In this document: piece after piece, positions 44,456-54,222 of the stretch
How positions within the stretch are numbered: position 1 is the stretch's first letter
How the letters are laid out: each line of letters opens with the position of its first letter
Source of the DNA: Lachnospiraceae bacterium
GTDB taxonomy: Bacteria > Bacillota > Clostridia > Lachnospirales > Lachnospiraceae
Assembly (NCBI GenBank): GCA_017431515.1
Contig: JAFRKV010000009.1
Span: forward strand, 1 to 63,948
Direction: 5' to 3'
DNA: 63,948 nucleotides
Translations under genes and position numbers: made by a program
The notes under the pieces: generated by a model
What the model saw: the letters and a program-made list of their open reading frames with translations, nothing else
Databases searched by the model: none
What the model was told of the DNA's origin: nothing

Positions 44456-45438
44456 CAGTTCTTGCGAATATTATCAGTCTGACCGTCATTTTTGCGGTTC
44501 CACTCCTGTTGGTTGCGCTCGGTGGCATGTATTCCGAGCATTCCGGTGTCATCAACCTGGCGCTGGAGGGTATCATGGTGATCGGCGCCCTGTGCGGATG
44601 CTTTTTGCTGCGGACGTTTGATATGAACGGCTTTGGAAAGGCGCATCCCCAGGTTGCGATGCTGCTTGCGATCCTCATTGCTGCGGCTGCCGGGACGGCA
44701 TTTTCGCTACTTCTTGCCTTTGCCGCGATTAATCTGAAAGCAGACCAGACCATCGGCGGTACGGCGCTCAATATTTTCGCTCCCGCGTTTGCGGTCGTTG
44801 TGACCTGGGCGATCCAGGGACAGGGTCAGACGACGATTCAGATTCCGACCTGGATCAAGATCACACAGGAGACATTCGGGTTTGAACGGACGGACGGCTT
44901 CTTTGCCACGCTGTTTTTCAAATACCAGTATCTGACGACGCCGATTGCCATCCTGCTCTTTATTGTGGCGTGGCTGCTGATGTACAAGACCAAATTCGGT
45001 CTGCGTCTGCGGTCCTGCGGTGAGCATCCGCAAGCGGCAGATTCGGTTGGCATTAACGTCTACCGGATGCGTTATGCAGGTGTCATGATCTCCGGATTTT
45101 TGGCCGGGATCGGCGGCCTGGCCTATGTCATTGCGGTGGGATCCGGCTTTTCCAGCAGCGTAGGCGGTTACGGTTTCCTGGCTTTGGCCGTGATGATCTT
45201 CGGTAACTGGAAACCTTTTACGATCCTCGGCTCAGCGCTCATCTTTGCATTGTTCAAGGTGATTGCGGCCTATAATTCCTCGATCCCGTTCCTGCCGAAG
45301 TTTGAAGGGCTGAAGGACAAGTCCTCCCTGTATCAGATGCTGCCCTACATTGTGACGATGGTGGTGCTGATCTTTACTTCCAAGAAATCCAAGGCGCCGA
45401 AAGCAGAGGGTATCCCTTATGATAAGGGAACCAGATAA
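44452..45438 (+). CDS. Nucleoside ABC transporter permease 2
   Basis: 328-residue permease of the same family: VPLLLVALGGMYSEHSGVIN, LALEGIMVIGALCGC, FGLRLRSCGEHPQAADSVGI and NVYRMRYAGVMISGFLAGIG. Start overlaps the stop of permease 1 (ATGA). With permease 1 it forms the heterodimeric channel. Confidence 0.92.
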   Translation: MTVLANIISLTVIFAVPLLLVALGGMYSEHSGVINLALEGIMVIGALCGCFLLRTFDMNGFGKAHPQVAMLLAILIAAAAGTAFSLLLAFAAINLKADQTIGGTALNIFAPAFAVVVTWAIQGQGQTTIQIPTWIKITQETFGFERTDGFFATLFFKYQYLTTPIAILLFIVAWLLMYKTKFGLRLRSCGEHPQAADSVGINVYRMRYAGVMISGFLAGIGGLAYVIAVGSGFSSSVGGYGFLALAVMIFGNWKPFTILGSALIFALFKVIAAYNSSIPFLPKFEGLKDKSSLYQMLPYIVTMVVLIFTSKKSKAPKAEGIPYDKGTR

Positions 45439-45495
45439 GCGGGTTTCGCACAGATCGTTTCAGAAAAGGATCAACGTTTTTAAAAGGAGACACAA

Positions 45496-46281
45496 ATGGT
45501 AGATTATACGGAAGGCTCCGGTAAACAATATCATATCGGCATCGGGCCGGGAGATGTGGGAAGGTATGTGATCCTGCCGGGAGATCCGAAGCGCTGTGAA
45601 AAGATTGCGGCATATTTCGATGACGCGAAGCTGGTGGGCGACAGCCGGGAATATGTGACCTATACGGGGACGCTTCTCGGCGAGAAGGTTTCTGTGACTT
45701 CCACCGGGATCGGCGGGCCTTCGGCTTCCATCGCGATCAATGAGCTCAGCAAGATCGGCGCCGACACGTTCCTCAGAGTCGGGACCTGCGGCGGGATGCA
45801 AAAGGAGATCTGCGGTGGTGACATCGTGATCGCCAGCGGCGCGATCCGGATGGAAGGCACCAGCCGCGAATATGCCCCCATCGAGTATCCGGCTGTTCCG
45901 GATTATCATGTGATGAACGCCATGATCGAAGCGGCGGAGGCCGCCGGCACAAACTATCATGTCGGCGTGGTGCAATGCAAGGATTCTTTCTACGGACAGC
46001 ATGAGCCGGAGATCATGCCGGTCAGTTACGAGCTGCAGAATAAATGGGAAGCATGGCTTCGGATGGGATGCCTCGCTTCCGAGATGGAGTCGGCTGCGCT
46101 CTTTATCGCGGGGAGCTTTCTTCGCGTCCGCGTTGGTTCCTGCTTCCTTGTGGTGGCCAATCAGGAACGCGCCAAAGCAGGATTGCCGAATGCGCAGGTG
46201 CATGATACGTCTCTTGCCATCGTGACGGCAGTGGATGCGATCCGTCTTCTGATTCAAAAAGACAAAGAGGGAACGAAATGA
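45496..46281 (+). CDS. udp: Uridine phosphorylase
   Basis: 261-residue NP-I family phosphorylase splitting uridine (and deoxyuridine) into uracil and (deoxy)ribose 1-phosphate. It reads [51 protein letters not shown] and [20 protein letters not shown]. The pattern [12 protein letters not shown] fits uridine phosphorylase better than purine enzymes. AAAGGAG lies upstream. The overlap of its end with cdd (ATGA) links cleavage with deamination. Confidence 0.9.
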   Translation: MVDYTEGSGKQYHIGIGPGDVGRYVILPGDPKRCEKIAAYFDDAKLVGDSREYVTYTGTLLGEKVSVTSTGIGGPSASIAINELSKIGADTFLRVGTCGGMQKEICGGDIVIASGAIRMEGTSREYAPIEYPAVPDYHVMNAMIEAAEAAGTNYHVGVVQCKDSFYGQHEPEIMPVSYELQNKWEAWLRMGCLASEMESAALFIAGSFLRVRVGSCFLVVANQERAKAGLPNAQVHDTSLAIVTAVDAIRLLIQKDKEGTK

Positions 46282-46697
46282 CAAACGGAGAACTGGTGGC
46301 GCTTGCACTGGAAGCCAGAAAGCTGGCCTACGCGCCGTATTCCCATCACCTGGTCGGCGCAGCGCTTCTTACGAAGAGTGGAAAGGTTTATACCGGCTGT
46401 AACGTGGAAAACGCGGGATACACGCCCACCAACTGCGCGGAACGGACAGCGGTCTTTAAAGCAGTCAGCGAAGGCGATAGAGAATTTGTGTCGATCGCCA
46501 TTGTGGGCGGGAAGGAAGATGCAGCCCATCTGCCGATCTGTGCGCCCTGTGGCGTCTGCCGGCAGGTATTGCGCGAGTTTTGCGATCCTGCCACATTTAC
46601 CGTGATCCTCGGCACCGACCGCCCGGAGGATACGAAGGTCATGCTCTTATCGGAATTGTTACCGCTGGGTTTTGGTCCGGAGTCGCTTTTGCAGTAG
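46278..46697 (+). CDS. cdd: Cytidine deaminase
   Basis: 139-residue tetrameric zinc deaminase converting (deoxy)cytidine to (deoxy)uridine. Zinc ligands and catalytic Glu are in [12 protein letters not shown] and [19 protein letters not shown] contacts the base. It supplies substrate for the phosphorylase just upstream. Overlaps the udp stop by 4 bases. Confidence 0.95.
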   Translation: MTNGELVALALEARKLAYAPYSHHLVGAALLTKSGKVYTGCNVENAGYTPTNCAERTAVFKAVSEGDREFVSIAIVGGKEDAAHLPICAPCGVCRQVLREFCDPATFTVILGTDRPEDTKVMLLSELLPLGFGPESLLQ

Positions 46698-46773
46698 TTT
46701 GTAGTGTTAAACGACTTACAGTATCAATCGGTTCAGCAGAAGAACCATCTGGAAATGGGAAGGAGAAATTGAT

Positions 46774-47424
46774 ATGGATGTGAAAAAAATACTGGGCATG
46801 TGTGACCATACCCTGCTCCTGCAGACAAGCACCTGGGAGGAGATCAAAGAGATCTGTGATGACGCGATCAAGTACGAGACAGCGTCGATCTGCATCCCGC
46901 CCTGCTATGTGAAGCAAGCCAGGGACTACATGGGTGATAAGATGAAGATCACCACCGTGATCGGCTTCCCGAACGGCAACTGCTCCACGGCGACCAAGGT
47001 GTTTGAAACAAAAGATGCGATCAAAGACGGCGCGGATGAGATCGACATGGTAATCAATGTGGGGAGACTGAAGGCAAAGGAATATGATGCCGTCAGAAGC
47101 GAGATCGAAGAGATCAAGGCAGCCTGCGACGGGCATATTCTGAAGGTGATTATTGAGACCTGCCTGCTGACCGATGAAGAAAAGATCAAGATGTGCGAGA
47201 TCGTGACGGAGGCAAAGGCTGATTTTATCAAGACGTCGACGGGTTTTTCCACAGCAGGCGCGACTTTTGATGACGTGGCGCTTTTTGCCAAACATGTGGG
47301 ACCGGAGGTACAGATCAAAGCAGCCGGCGGCATCGGAAGCCTTGAGGATGCGGAGAAGTTTATCAGTCTCGGAGCGACAAGGCTCGGCACCAGCCGGATT
47401 GTGAAGATCGTAAAAGCACAATAA
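46774..47424 (+). CDS. deoC: Deoxyribose-phosphate aldolase
   Basis: 216-residue class I aldolase splitting deoxyribose 5-phosphate into acetaldehyde and glyceraldehyde 3-phosphate. It reads [41 protein letters not shown], Schiff-base Lys region [14 protein letters not shown] and [25 protein letters not shown] lies 8 bases upstream of the ATG. Confidence 0.95.
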   Translation: MDVKKILGMCDHTLLLQTSTWEEIKEICDDAIKYETASICIPPCYVKQARDYMGDKMKITTVIGFPNGNCSTATKVFETKDAIKDGADEIDMVINVGRLKAKEYDAVRSEIEEIKAACDGHILKVIIETCLLTDEEKIKMCEIVTEAKADFIKTSTGFSTAGATFDDVALFAKHVGPEVQIKAAGGIGSLEDAEKFISLGATRLGTSRIVKIVKAQ

Positions 47425-47452
47425 GCGCAGTCTCAATAAGGTAGGTGAACAT

Positions 47453-48646
47453 ATGAAAAAGTACAACAGAGTGTTTGTGGTCGTCATGGATTCCCTGGGG
47501 ATCGGCGCCATGCCGGATGCCGACAAGTTCGGTGATGCAGGGACGGATACGCTGGGACATATTTCGGAGACGGTGGCGCATTTCAACATTCCGTCACTCC
47601 AACGACTTGGGCTTGCCAATCTGAAAGCCCTGAAACAGGTGGAACCGGTGGAAAAGCCTTTGGGCTATTACGCTGTCCTGCGGGAAAAGAGCAACGGCAA
47701 GGATACCATGACCGGCCATTGGGAAATGATGGGGATCCATACGACGAAACCGTTCATTACCTTTACGGAAACCGGATTTCCGAAGGAGCTGACCGATGAA
47801 CTGGAAAAGCGGACCGGGAGACAGATCATCGGAAACAAGGCAGCCAGCGGAACCGAGATTCTGGAGGAGCTTGCGGAGCAGGAGATCAACGAAGGGAAGC
47901 TGATCGTCTATACCTCTGCGGATTCGGTTTTGCAGATCTGCGGAAATGAAGAGACGATGGGACTTGAGACCCTGTATCATTATTGTGAGATCGCCAGAGA
48001 GCTTACCATGAAGGATGAATGGCGCGTCGGGCGCGTGATCGCGCGGCCTTATACCGGCAAGCAGAAGGGATCCTTCAAGAGAACGAGCAACCGTCATGAC
48101 TATGCATTGAAGCCGACGGGACCCACCGTGCTTAATGCGTTAAAGGATGCCGGGATTGACGTGATTTCCGTCGGCAAGATCAATGACATCTTTGTGGGAG
48201 AAGGGATCACGGAAGCACTGCATTCCGATTCTTCGGTTCATGGGATGGAGCAGACGATCGATATCGCAAAAAGAGAGGATTGGAGCGGCCTTTGCTTTGT
48301 GAATCTGGTGGACTTCGATGCGCTTTGGGGACATCGGAGAGATCCCATCGGATACGGCGCTGAGATCGAGCGGTTCGATGAGAAACTGACGGTTCTGCTT
48401 CCGCTTTTAAAGCAGGATGATCTTCTGATCATTACGGCGGATCACGGGAATGATCCCACGTATACCGGGACGGATCATACGAGAGAAAAGGTGCCGTTTT
48501 TGGCATATTCACCGTCGATGCAGGGCGCGGGGGCGCTGCCGGAAGAAGATACCTTTGCCGTGATCGGCGCGACCATAGCGGATAATTTCGGCGTTTCGAT
48601 GCCGGCAGATACCATCGGCGCCTCGATTTTGGAAAAACTGGTATAA
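47453..48646 (+). CDS. deoB: Phosphopentomutase
   Basis: 397-residue alkaline-phosphatase-superfamily mutase converting (deoxy)ribose 1-phosphate to the 5-phosphate. Metal-site motifs are [28 protein letters not shown] (nucleophile Thr), [10 protein letters not shown] and [20 protein letters not shown]. It feeds deoC and closes the salvage route. Full length. Confidence 0.96.
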   Translation: MKKYNRVFVVVMDSLGIGAMPDADKFGDAGTDTLGHISETVAHFNIPSLQRLGLANLKALKQVEPVEKPLGYYAVLREKSNGKDTMTGHWEMMGIHTTKPFITFTETGFPKELTDELEKRTGRQIIGNKAASGTEILEELAEQEINEGKLIVYTSADSVLQICGNEETMGLETLYHYCEIARELTMKDEWRVGRVIARPYTGKQKGSFKRTSNRHDYALKPTGPTVLNALKDAGIDVISVGKINDIFVGEGITEALHSDSSVHGMEQTIDIAKREDWSGLCFVNLVDFDALWGHRRDPIGYGAEIERFDEKLTVLLPLLKQDDLLIITADHGNDPTYTGTDHTREKVPFLAYSPSMQGAGALPEEDTFAVIGATIADNFGVSMPADTIGASILEKLV

Positions 48647-48706
48647 TAGGGAAATAACCAACATCTGGGGGGTGGGGAATACAACAGATGGAGGTACTGC
48701 CTGAAG

Positions 48707-50740
48707 ATGGTGGACGAGAAAGAACAGCTGACAGCACAGTCGGAAGAAAACAACACGGAAAACCAGAACGAAGAGACAGAAAAGAAGCCGAAACTCTTTG
48801 CGTATGCATTTACAAAAAAGCAGCTTCGCGCGGCATTGATCGCCTTTGCGGTCATGCTCGGGTTTTGTATTTATGGCCACACGAATATCCTGCTTGCAGT
48901 GGTTTGCGGAGGGGTGTACTATCTCATTAAAGGAATGACGATCCATCTCCCGGAAAAGTTGAACTATCTGTGGCTTGGGATTGAGTTTTTCCTGTGTTCG
49001 CTGTTCACTGTGTATCTGGTGCAGTACATGCTGCTGGATGATGAGCTGCGGGCCAAAACCACGCCGGAAAAGCTTCGCTTGAATGTGCTGTGCGCGCTGA
49101 CGGTTTATCTGATCGTGATGGCGATCATTGCGCGGGTCAGCAAGTGTGTGATGATCTCACATATCACGCTGCTTTCCCTGGCCGGGATCAATTACTTTGT
49201 GTATCGCTTCCGTGGAAACGAGATCATCTTCAGTGACTGGAAGTCTTTTCGCACCGGGCTTTCCGTTGCGACGGAATACCAGTTTTCCATCGAAAGCCAC
49301 GCGGTGTTTGCGATTGTGGTCTCCATCGTTTTCGTGGCATTGATCCGCAAATTTCAGCTGCAGTTTAAAAGGAAATGGCTCCTTCGCCTGATCTGCGCCG
49401 GCGGTGCGGCGGTTTTGATCGCGGTCGTATCGGCGAATTCCGGTGAGATCAATACGGAAAGCTGGCAGCAGAAGGGCACTTACCGCAACGGGTTCATCCT
49501 GAATTATGCGCTTTCCATCAGAGATTCGGTAGTGGAGATCCCGTCCGGATATTCCACCGCCGCGGTACAGGATCTGGAGAAACGATATCCGGCTGATGCA
49601 GCTGCGGATGCAGCGAGCGTGCCGGAGGATGCACCGGTGATCATCGGGATCATGGACGAGTCGTTTGCGGATCTGTCCGTGATCGGGGATCTGGAATTGA
49701 ACCAGGAGTTCATGCCCTTTATTAACTCCATGGACAAAAATGTGACAAAGGGCTATGCACTGGCTTCTGTTTTTGGCGCGAAGACGCCGAATTCCGAGTG
49801 GGAGTTTTTAACCGGCAATACCATGGCGTTTCTCCCGAACGGGTCTGTGGTATACCAGCAGTATCTGGACGGAGAGCCCTATTCCATCGTGGATGTGCTG
49901 ACCAAATACGGTTATACCTGCAAAGCGATGCATCCCTATTTTAAGAGCGGATGGAGCAGAGAGAGAAATTATCCCATGATCGGCTTTACGGAGAGCCTGT
50001 TTTTGGAGGATTTCGCCCAGAAAAACATGATCCGGAATTACGTTTCGGATCAGGAAATGTTTGAAAAACTGATTGAACTGTATGAGGCGAAAGGGGAAGA
50101 CGAGAAGCTGTTTCTGTTTGGCGTGACGATGCAGAATCACGGCGGTTACAAGGATACCTATGAGGACTTTGAGACCGATACCGTGATGACAAACGGCAAT
50201 TATCCCGATGTGAACCAGTATCTTTCGGTTGCCCATCAGACGGATGTGGCCGTGGAAAAGCTGATCGAATACTTTGAAAAGGTGGACGACAAGGTCGTGA
50301 TCTGCTTCTTCGGAGATCATCAGCCGAGCCTTCAGGAGGCGTTTTACCGCCAGTTGAACGGATACGGACTTGGCGGGATGGAGCTCAATGAAATGCAGAA
50401 CCTGTTTAAGGTGCCGTTCTTCATTTGGACGAATTATGACAGCGCTGCCGAAACAGTGGACTGCACGTCCCTCAACTTCCTGTCTTCCATGACATTGCAA
50501 AAGGCGGGGCTTCCGCTCCCGCCATACAGTCAGTTTTTGCTTGATCTGGAAAAAGAGATTCCTGCATTGAACAGCAGGGGCTATTACTCCAGGACGGAGG
50601 GCGGCTTTCTCAATTTTGCGAGTGCCGCCGGAGAAGAGGCACAGTGGTTATCTGATTACCGGATCCTTCAGTATAACAGCATGTTTGACCGGTTCAACCG
50701 GAGTGAGACCTTTTTCGGGCAATACATGAGAGAACCGTAA
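48707..50740 (+). CDS. LTA synthase-like membrane sulfatase
   Basis: 677 residues. A charged cytoplasmic N-terminus, about five to seven membrane segments (residues 40-250), and an extracellular alkaline-phosphatase-type domain (about 300-640). Active-site text includes IIGIMDESFADL, KTPNSEWEFLTGNTMAFLPN (nucleophile Thr) and FFGDHQPSL. This is the fold of LtaS-type polyglycerolphosphate transferases; related proteins in clostridia modify other surface polymers, so the exact product is not assigned. GGAGGT lies 11 bases before the ATG. It is convergent with the flagellar-locus gene that follows. Confidence 0.85.
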   Translation: MVDEKEQLTAQSEENNTENQNEETEKKPKLFAYAFTKKQLRAALIAFAVMLGFCIYGHTNILLAVVCGGVYYLIKGMTIHLPEKLNYLWLGIEFFLCSLFTVYLVQYMLLDDELRAKTTPEKLRLNVLCALTVYLIVMAIIARVSKCVMISHITLLSLAGINYFVYRFRGNEIIFSDWKSFRTGLSVATEYQFSIESHAVFAIVVSIVFVALIRKFQLQFKRKWLLRLICAGGAAVLIAVVSANSGEINTESWQQKGTYRNGFILNYALSIRDSVVEIPSGYSTAAVQDLEKRYPADAAADAASVPEDAPVIIGIMDESFADLSVIGDLELNQEFMPFINSMDKNVTKGYALASVFGAKTPNSEWEFLTGNTMAFLPNGSVVYQQYLDGEPYSIVDVLTKYGYTCKAMHPYFKSGWSRERNYPMIGFTESLFLEDFAQKNMIRNYVSDQEMFEKLIELYEAKGEDEKLFLFGVTMQNHGGYKDTYEDFETDTVMTNGNYPDVNQYLSVAHQTDVAVEKLIEYFEKVDDKVVICFFGDHQPSLQEAFYRQLNGYGLGGMELNEMQNLFKVPFFIWTNYDSAAETVDCTSLNFLSSMTLQKAGLPLPPYSQFLLDLEKEIPALNSRGYYSRTEGGFLNFASAAGEEAQWLSDYRILQYNSMFDRFNRSETFFGQYMREP

Positions 50741-50759
50741 GGACTCGGCTTTCGGGGGG

Positions 50760-51293
50760 TTACGCCTCCACATCCAGGATGCTTCCGGATGCACTGCTGC
50801 GGCTCTCCAGTTTTTTGGCATACTGATTCAGCTTTTTCATGAATTCGCTGTCTTTGGAGAAGATTTTTTTCACACGCTCCGGATTGGATTTGGCAAGCTT
50901 ATTCTCGTCCACCGAGAGTTTGCCGCTTTCCTTGATGGTGATGCCGATCATCTCCAGTTCCTGCTGCTGTTTTCTGGACAATCCTTTGATGGATTTGCGG
51001 AGCGACGCGATCTCGTGAACTTCGGTGGCGCTGCTGGAGTCCAGGACGTTGTTATAAGTAGAAGAAAAGGCTTTGATGGCGTGAAAAATCTCTTTGCCGG
51101 AAACATTGCCGTTTTCAAAGATGCCGCTGAAGGTGTCGATGGCCCGGTGCAGCGCGTTGCTGTCAGAGGAGATCAGCAGGCTTTTCGGAATGCTGGATCG
51201 GTTTTCCGAGATCCTGGCGGATTCGTTTCCTTTATAAAAGAAGCGATAGAACTGCGCTTCACTGTAATTGTTGATAGAAGAGCTGATTTTCAT
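50760..51293 (-). CDS. Orphan FliD-C-like flagellar-locus protein
   Basis: 177 residues. Residues of about 75-165 (FHAIKAFSSTYNNVLDSSSA, LEMIGITIKESGKLSVDENK, NPERVKKIFSKDSEFMKKLN) resemble the C-terminal module of the filament cap FliD, in which a helix, an IGI-DG-L-D element and a p-e-v-k-F helix recur. No coiled N-terminal export helix of FliD is present. It is alone on the minus strand, divergent from flgM, with a perfect CCGGAGGT Shine-Dalgarno. The function is unknown; a role in flagellar assembly or adhesion is inferred from motif and place. Confidence 0.6.
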   Translation of the reverse strand: MKISSSINNYSEAQFYRFFYKGNESARISENRSSIPKSLLISSDSNALHRAIDTFSGIFENGNVSGKEIFHAIKAFSSTYNNVLDSSSATEVHEIASLRKSIKGLSRKQQQELEMIGITIKESGKLSVDENKLAKSNPERVKKIFSKDSEFMKKLNQYAKKLESRSSASGSILDVEA

Positions 51294-51324
51294 AAAAAAT
51301 TACCTCCGGACTGTACGAAAGTAC

Positions 51325-51351
51325 TAAACATTTCAAAATCATTTCCGATAT
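51325..51351 (+). promoter_or_regulatory. Sigma-D promoter P1 upstream of flgM
   Basis: TAAA, 15-base spacer, TCCGATAT: full match to the flagellar sigma-D/FliA type. The -10 is half of the palindrome CCGATATATATATCGG, which also shows a -10-like sequence on the other strand, though without a matching -35 there. Confidence 0.7.
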
Positions 51352-51431
51352 ATATATCGGCAGGGAAAAACAAAAAACAAATGCTTCTGAGTCTATTTTC
51401 TGTTTTTCCGAAATTTTTTTCAAGTACGGTG

Positions 51432-51458
51432 TAAAGAATTCTTTTTTTCGTCCGATAT
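51432..51458 (+). promoter_or_regulatory. Sigma-D promoter P2 upstream of flgM
   Basis: TAAA, 15-base spacer, TCCGATAT, the same form as P1. The start would be near 51466, some 45 bases before flgM. Confidence 0.8.
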
Positions 51459-51511
51459 AAGAGATAGAACATATCAGACGGAAAGGATGCCGTCGGGAAG
51501 GAGTCACTGTT

Positions 51512-51793
51512 ATGCGTATTGAAACACTCAATCAGGTCGCCGGACTTTACAAATTAAACAAACCGGCAAAGACCGCCAACACCAACGGGGTTGCAGCGGG
51601 CCGTGATCAGGTTCAGATCTCCCGCGTTGGAAAGGATTATCAGATCGCAAAGCAGGCAGTCGCAAATGCTTCGGATGTCAGGGAAGACAAAGTCGCGGAT
51701 CTCAAAGCGAAAATTGCAGCAGGCACCTACAACGTGAGCACAGATGACTTTGCCAGCAAGCTGATGGAAAAGTACAACGCTCTGCAGTTTTAA
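51512..51793 (+). CDS. flgM: Anti-sigma-D factor FlgM
   Basis: 93 residues. It reads MRIETLNQVAGLYK, QVQISRVGKDYQIAKQAV and the C-terminal sigma-binding helix VADLKAKIAAGTYNVSTDDF ending ASKLMEKYNAL. FlgM holds sigma-D inactive until it is exported through the finished hook. It heads the operon behind two sigma-D promoters, which makes a negative feedback loop. AAGGAGT lies upstream of the ATG. Confidence 0.93.
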   Translation: MRIETLNQVAGLYKLNKPAKTANTNGVAAGRDQVQISRVGKDYQIAKQAVANASDVREDKVADLKAKIAAGTYNVSTDDFASKLMEKYNALQF

Positions 51794-51806
51794 TTAGGGG
51801 GTTCTC

Positions 51807-52319
51807 GTGGCCAGTTTAATGGATAATCTCCTCGATGTTCTGAATGAGGAAGAAAGTCAGTATCGTGAGCTGATCAATCTGTCCAATGAAAAGAAAGACG
51901 TTCTGATCAAAGCAGATATCGAACGTCTCCAGCAGATCACGGAGGCTGAACAGAACATCACGGACGATCTGCACAACCTGGAAGCCAAAAGACGAAGCAT
52001 CATCTCGGACATGGCGGTTGTGTTGCGGCGTGACGAAGGAGAGCTGACGGTTGAGAAAATGATCGAGATTCTCGATAAGCAGCCGGAGGAGAAAGAAAAA
52101 CTGGCAGAGGTGCGGAAGCGCCTGAGAGAAACCCTGGATGAGATGATCCGGGTCAATACCCAGAATCAGATTTTGATCAAGCAGGCCATGGAAATGGTTG
52201 AGTTTGACCTTACTCTGTTCCGGAGCATGCGACAGGCACCGGAAACCGCTAATTACGGAAGAGATGCGGAAAGCACCGGAGATCTTCTGGGGAGAAGCGG
52301 GTTTGATGCCAAGCAGTAG
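51807..52319 (+). CDS. flgN: Flagellar export chaperone FlgN (GTG start)
   Basis: 170 residues, largely helical and charged: DNLLDVLNEEESQYRELINL, LSNEKKDVLIKADIERLQQI, then LRETLDEMIRVNTQNQILIK, the FlgN pattern. FlgN escorts FlgK and FlgL to the export gate, and both genes follow. The start is GTG after TTAGGGGG; the first ATG, four codons in, is the alternative. Confidence 0.88.
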   Translation: MASLMDNLLDVLNEEESQYRELINLSNEKKDVLIKADIERLQQITEAEQNITDDLHNLEAKRRSIISDMAVVLRRDEGELTVEKMIEILDKQPEEKEKLAEVRKRLRETLDEMIRVNTQNQILIKQAMEMVEFDLTLFRSMRQAPETANYGRDAESTGDLLGRSGFDAKQ

Positions 52320-52365
52320 CACCCCAGACAACTTGCCGGGTGCATTCGAATAGGAGTAAAAAACC

Positions 52366-54207
52366 ATGGCAAACAGTATGGGCAGCCTCTATATCGGGGC
52401 AGAAGGCGTCAGACATCATCAGAATGCAATCAATACAACCGCAAACAACCTGTCCAACTTAGGTTCGGCAGGTTATGTGCGGCAGTCGGTTCTCTTTACG
52501 GATCGGAATTATGTCACGTTTGGACATGCATCGATCAGCGACCAGCAAGCAGGACTTGGTGTGTCGATTGGCGATGTGGTGCACGCACGTGATATTTTTT
52601 TGGATAAATCCTACCGTCAGGAGGGCGGCCGGGAGGCTTTTTACGACAGCTACCATGAGGCCATCGACGAGATCCAGACCTTTTTCCAGGAGATGGAAGG
52701 GACGCAGTATCAGGAAGCGATCAACAACTTCTGGACTGCGATCCAGACGCTTTCCAATTCTCCGGCGGATACCGTCAATCAGAACCTGGTGCTGCAGAAA
52801 GCCAATCTCTTTCTGAGCAGAAACAAAGCCGTGATGAGCGGTCTGGAAAGCTATCAGAATAATATCAATGTGCAGATCGGAAATCAGATCGACCGGGTCA
52901 ATGAGATCGGAAAGCGTCTGGTGGAATTAAATCTGGCGATTCAGAAGATCGAGGCAGGCGGCGTGGAGACCGCCATGACCATGCGGGATGAGCGGGATCT
53001 TCTGCTGGATGAGCTTTCTTCTCTCGGACGAATCGATTATAAAGAAATGCCTGACAATTATGTGAAGGTCAGCTTTGAGGGCATTCCCTTTGTGGGGATG
53101 ACCGATTATCATGAGATGGGAAAGCGCGTGGACAAGACCACAGGCTTTGTGACGCCGTTCTGGCCCTATCTTTCTTCCGGATATGACAAAGAAACCGATA
53201 CCTATCAGGGATATAAGGAGGTCTTCAATTATGATGTGGAGATTTCCTCTGCCCTGAATTCCGATATCGGCTCCTTAAAATCCCTGGTTCTTGCAAGAGG
53301 AGGATTCAAGGCCAATTACAGCGATCTTGACTATGTCAAGCGGGATGAGAAGGGACAGATACTGGAGCAGGATCTCTGGAAAGAGATCGCGCTTTCTGAA
53401 AGCGATACGACGAGCGAGCAGGAGGAGAAAAAACGCATCTACTCCCACGGCATCGGCGCCAGCTGCATGATGAATACCGAAGCGGAGATCGACCGGTTTT
53501 TCCATGAAGTGGTGACGAGGATCAATGATGCCTTCTGCCCCAATACGGATGCAAACTCCATGGGGATCGCCGAAGGAACGGTTCTTTACGATGCGAACGG
53601 GAGACAGGTGGCTGTGGTGGATTCCGGTACGCACTTTCTGGATCAGGGCAACTGCTATGTGGGCTCCGACGGGAAGCTTCCACCTCAGGAGATTTTCGTC
53701 CGGAAGGGATGCGAACGGTATACGGAAGTGAATGACGGCGCGGGACATACGTATTGGCTTTATAATGAGGAAGATCTGACCGATGAGGCCAAAATGTACA
53801 CCACCAACAGCGTCTCCATCAATGAGAAGTTGACGATGCAGCCGTCTCTGCTCCCCGGATATCTCCAGAACGGAGAGGTGGCGCAGCCTCTGCGGGACAA
53901 ACTGGCGGAGATCTGGTCAAGTGATACCATGACGCTCAACCAGCTGGATACGGAGGATTGCACCTTCAAGGAGTTTTATAACAAACTGATCAGCGATCTG
54001 GCCTCCACGGGTTCTGTCTATCAGACCATGGCGACGAGTCTGGCGGGAACGACCCAGTCCATTGATAATCAGCGGCAGCAGGTGATCGGTGTTTCCTCGG
54101 ATGAGGAACTGCAGAGCCTGATCAAGTACCAGAATGCTTATAACGCATCCAGTCGTTTTATGAATGTCATCAGCGAGATGATGGAAACTATCATCAACCG
54201 GCTGTAA
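52366..54207 (+). CDS. flgK: Hook-filament junction protein FlgK, first copy
   Basis: 613 residues. N-terminus MGSLYIGAEGVRHHQNAINT with TANNLSNLGSAGYVR, and C-terminus EELQSLIKYQNAYNASSRFM, are the FlgK end helices that pack into the axial tube. The middle (about 250-450) is a large variable surface domain. It is longer than the usual 450-550 and followed directly by a second FlgK-like gene, so the junction may be a mixed assembly. GGAGTAAA lies upstream. Confidence 0.9.
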   Translation: MANSMGSLYIGAEGVRHHQNAINTTANNLSNLGSAGYVRQSVLFTDRNYVTFGHASISDQQAGLGVSIGDVVHARDIFLDKSYRQEGGREAFYDSYHEAIDEIQTFFQEMEGTQYQEAINNFWTAIQTLSNSPADTVNQNLVLQKANLFLSRNKAVMSGLESYQNNINVQIGNQIDRVNEIGKRLVELNLAIQKIEAGGVETAMTMRDERDLLLDELSSLGRIDYKEMPDNYVKVSFEGIPFVGMTDYHEMGKRVDKTTGFVTPFWPYLSSGYDKETDTYQGYKEVFNYDVEISSALNSDIGSLKSLVLARGGFKANYSDLDYVKRDEKGQILEQDLWKEIALSESDTTSEQEEKKRIYSHGIGASCMMNTEAEIDRFFHEVVTRINDAFCPNTDANSMGIAEGTVLYDANGRQVAVVDSGTHFLDQGNCYVGSDGKLPPQEIFVRKGCERYTEVNDGAGHTYWLYNEEDLTDEAKMYTTNSVSINEKLTMQPSLLPGYLQNGEVAQPLRDKLAEIWSSDTMTLNQLDTEDCTFKEFYNKLISDLASTGSVYQTMATSLAGTTQSIDNQRQQVIGVSSDEELQSLIKYQNAYNASSRFMNVISEMMETIINRL

Positions 54208-54222
54208 TTTCAGGAGGAGCTT

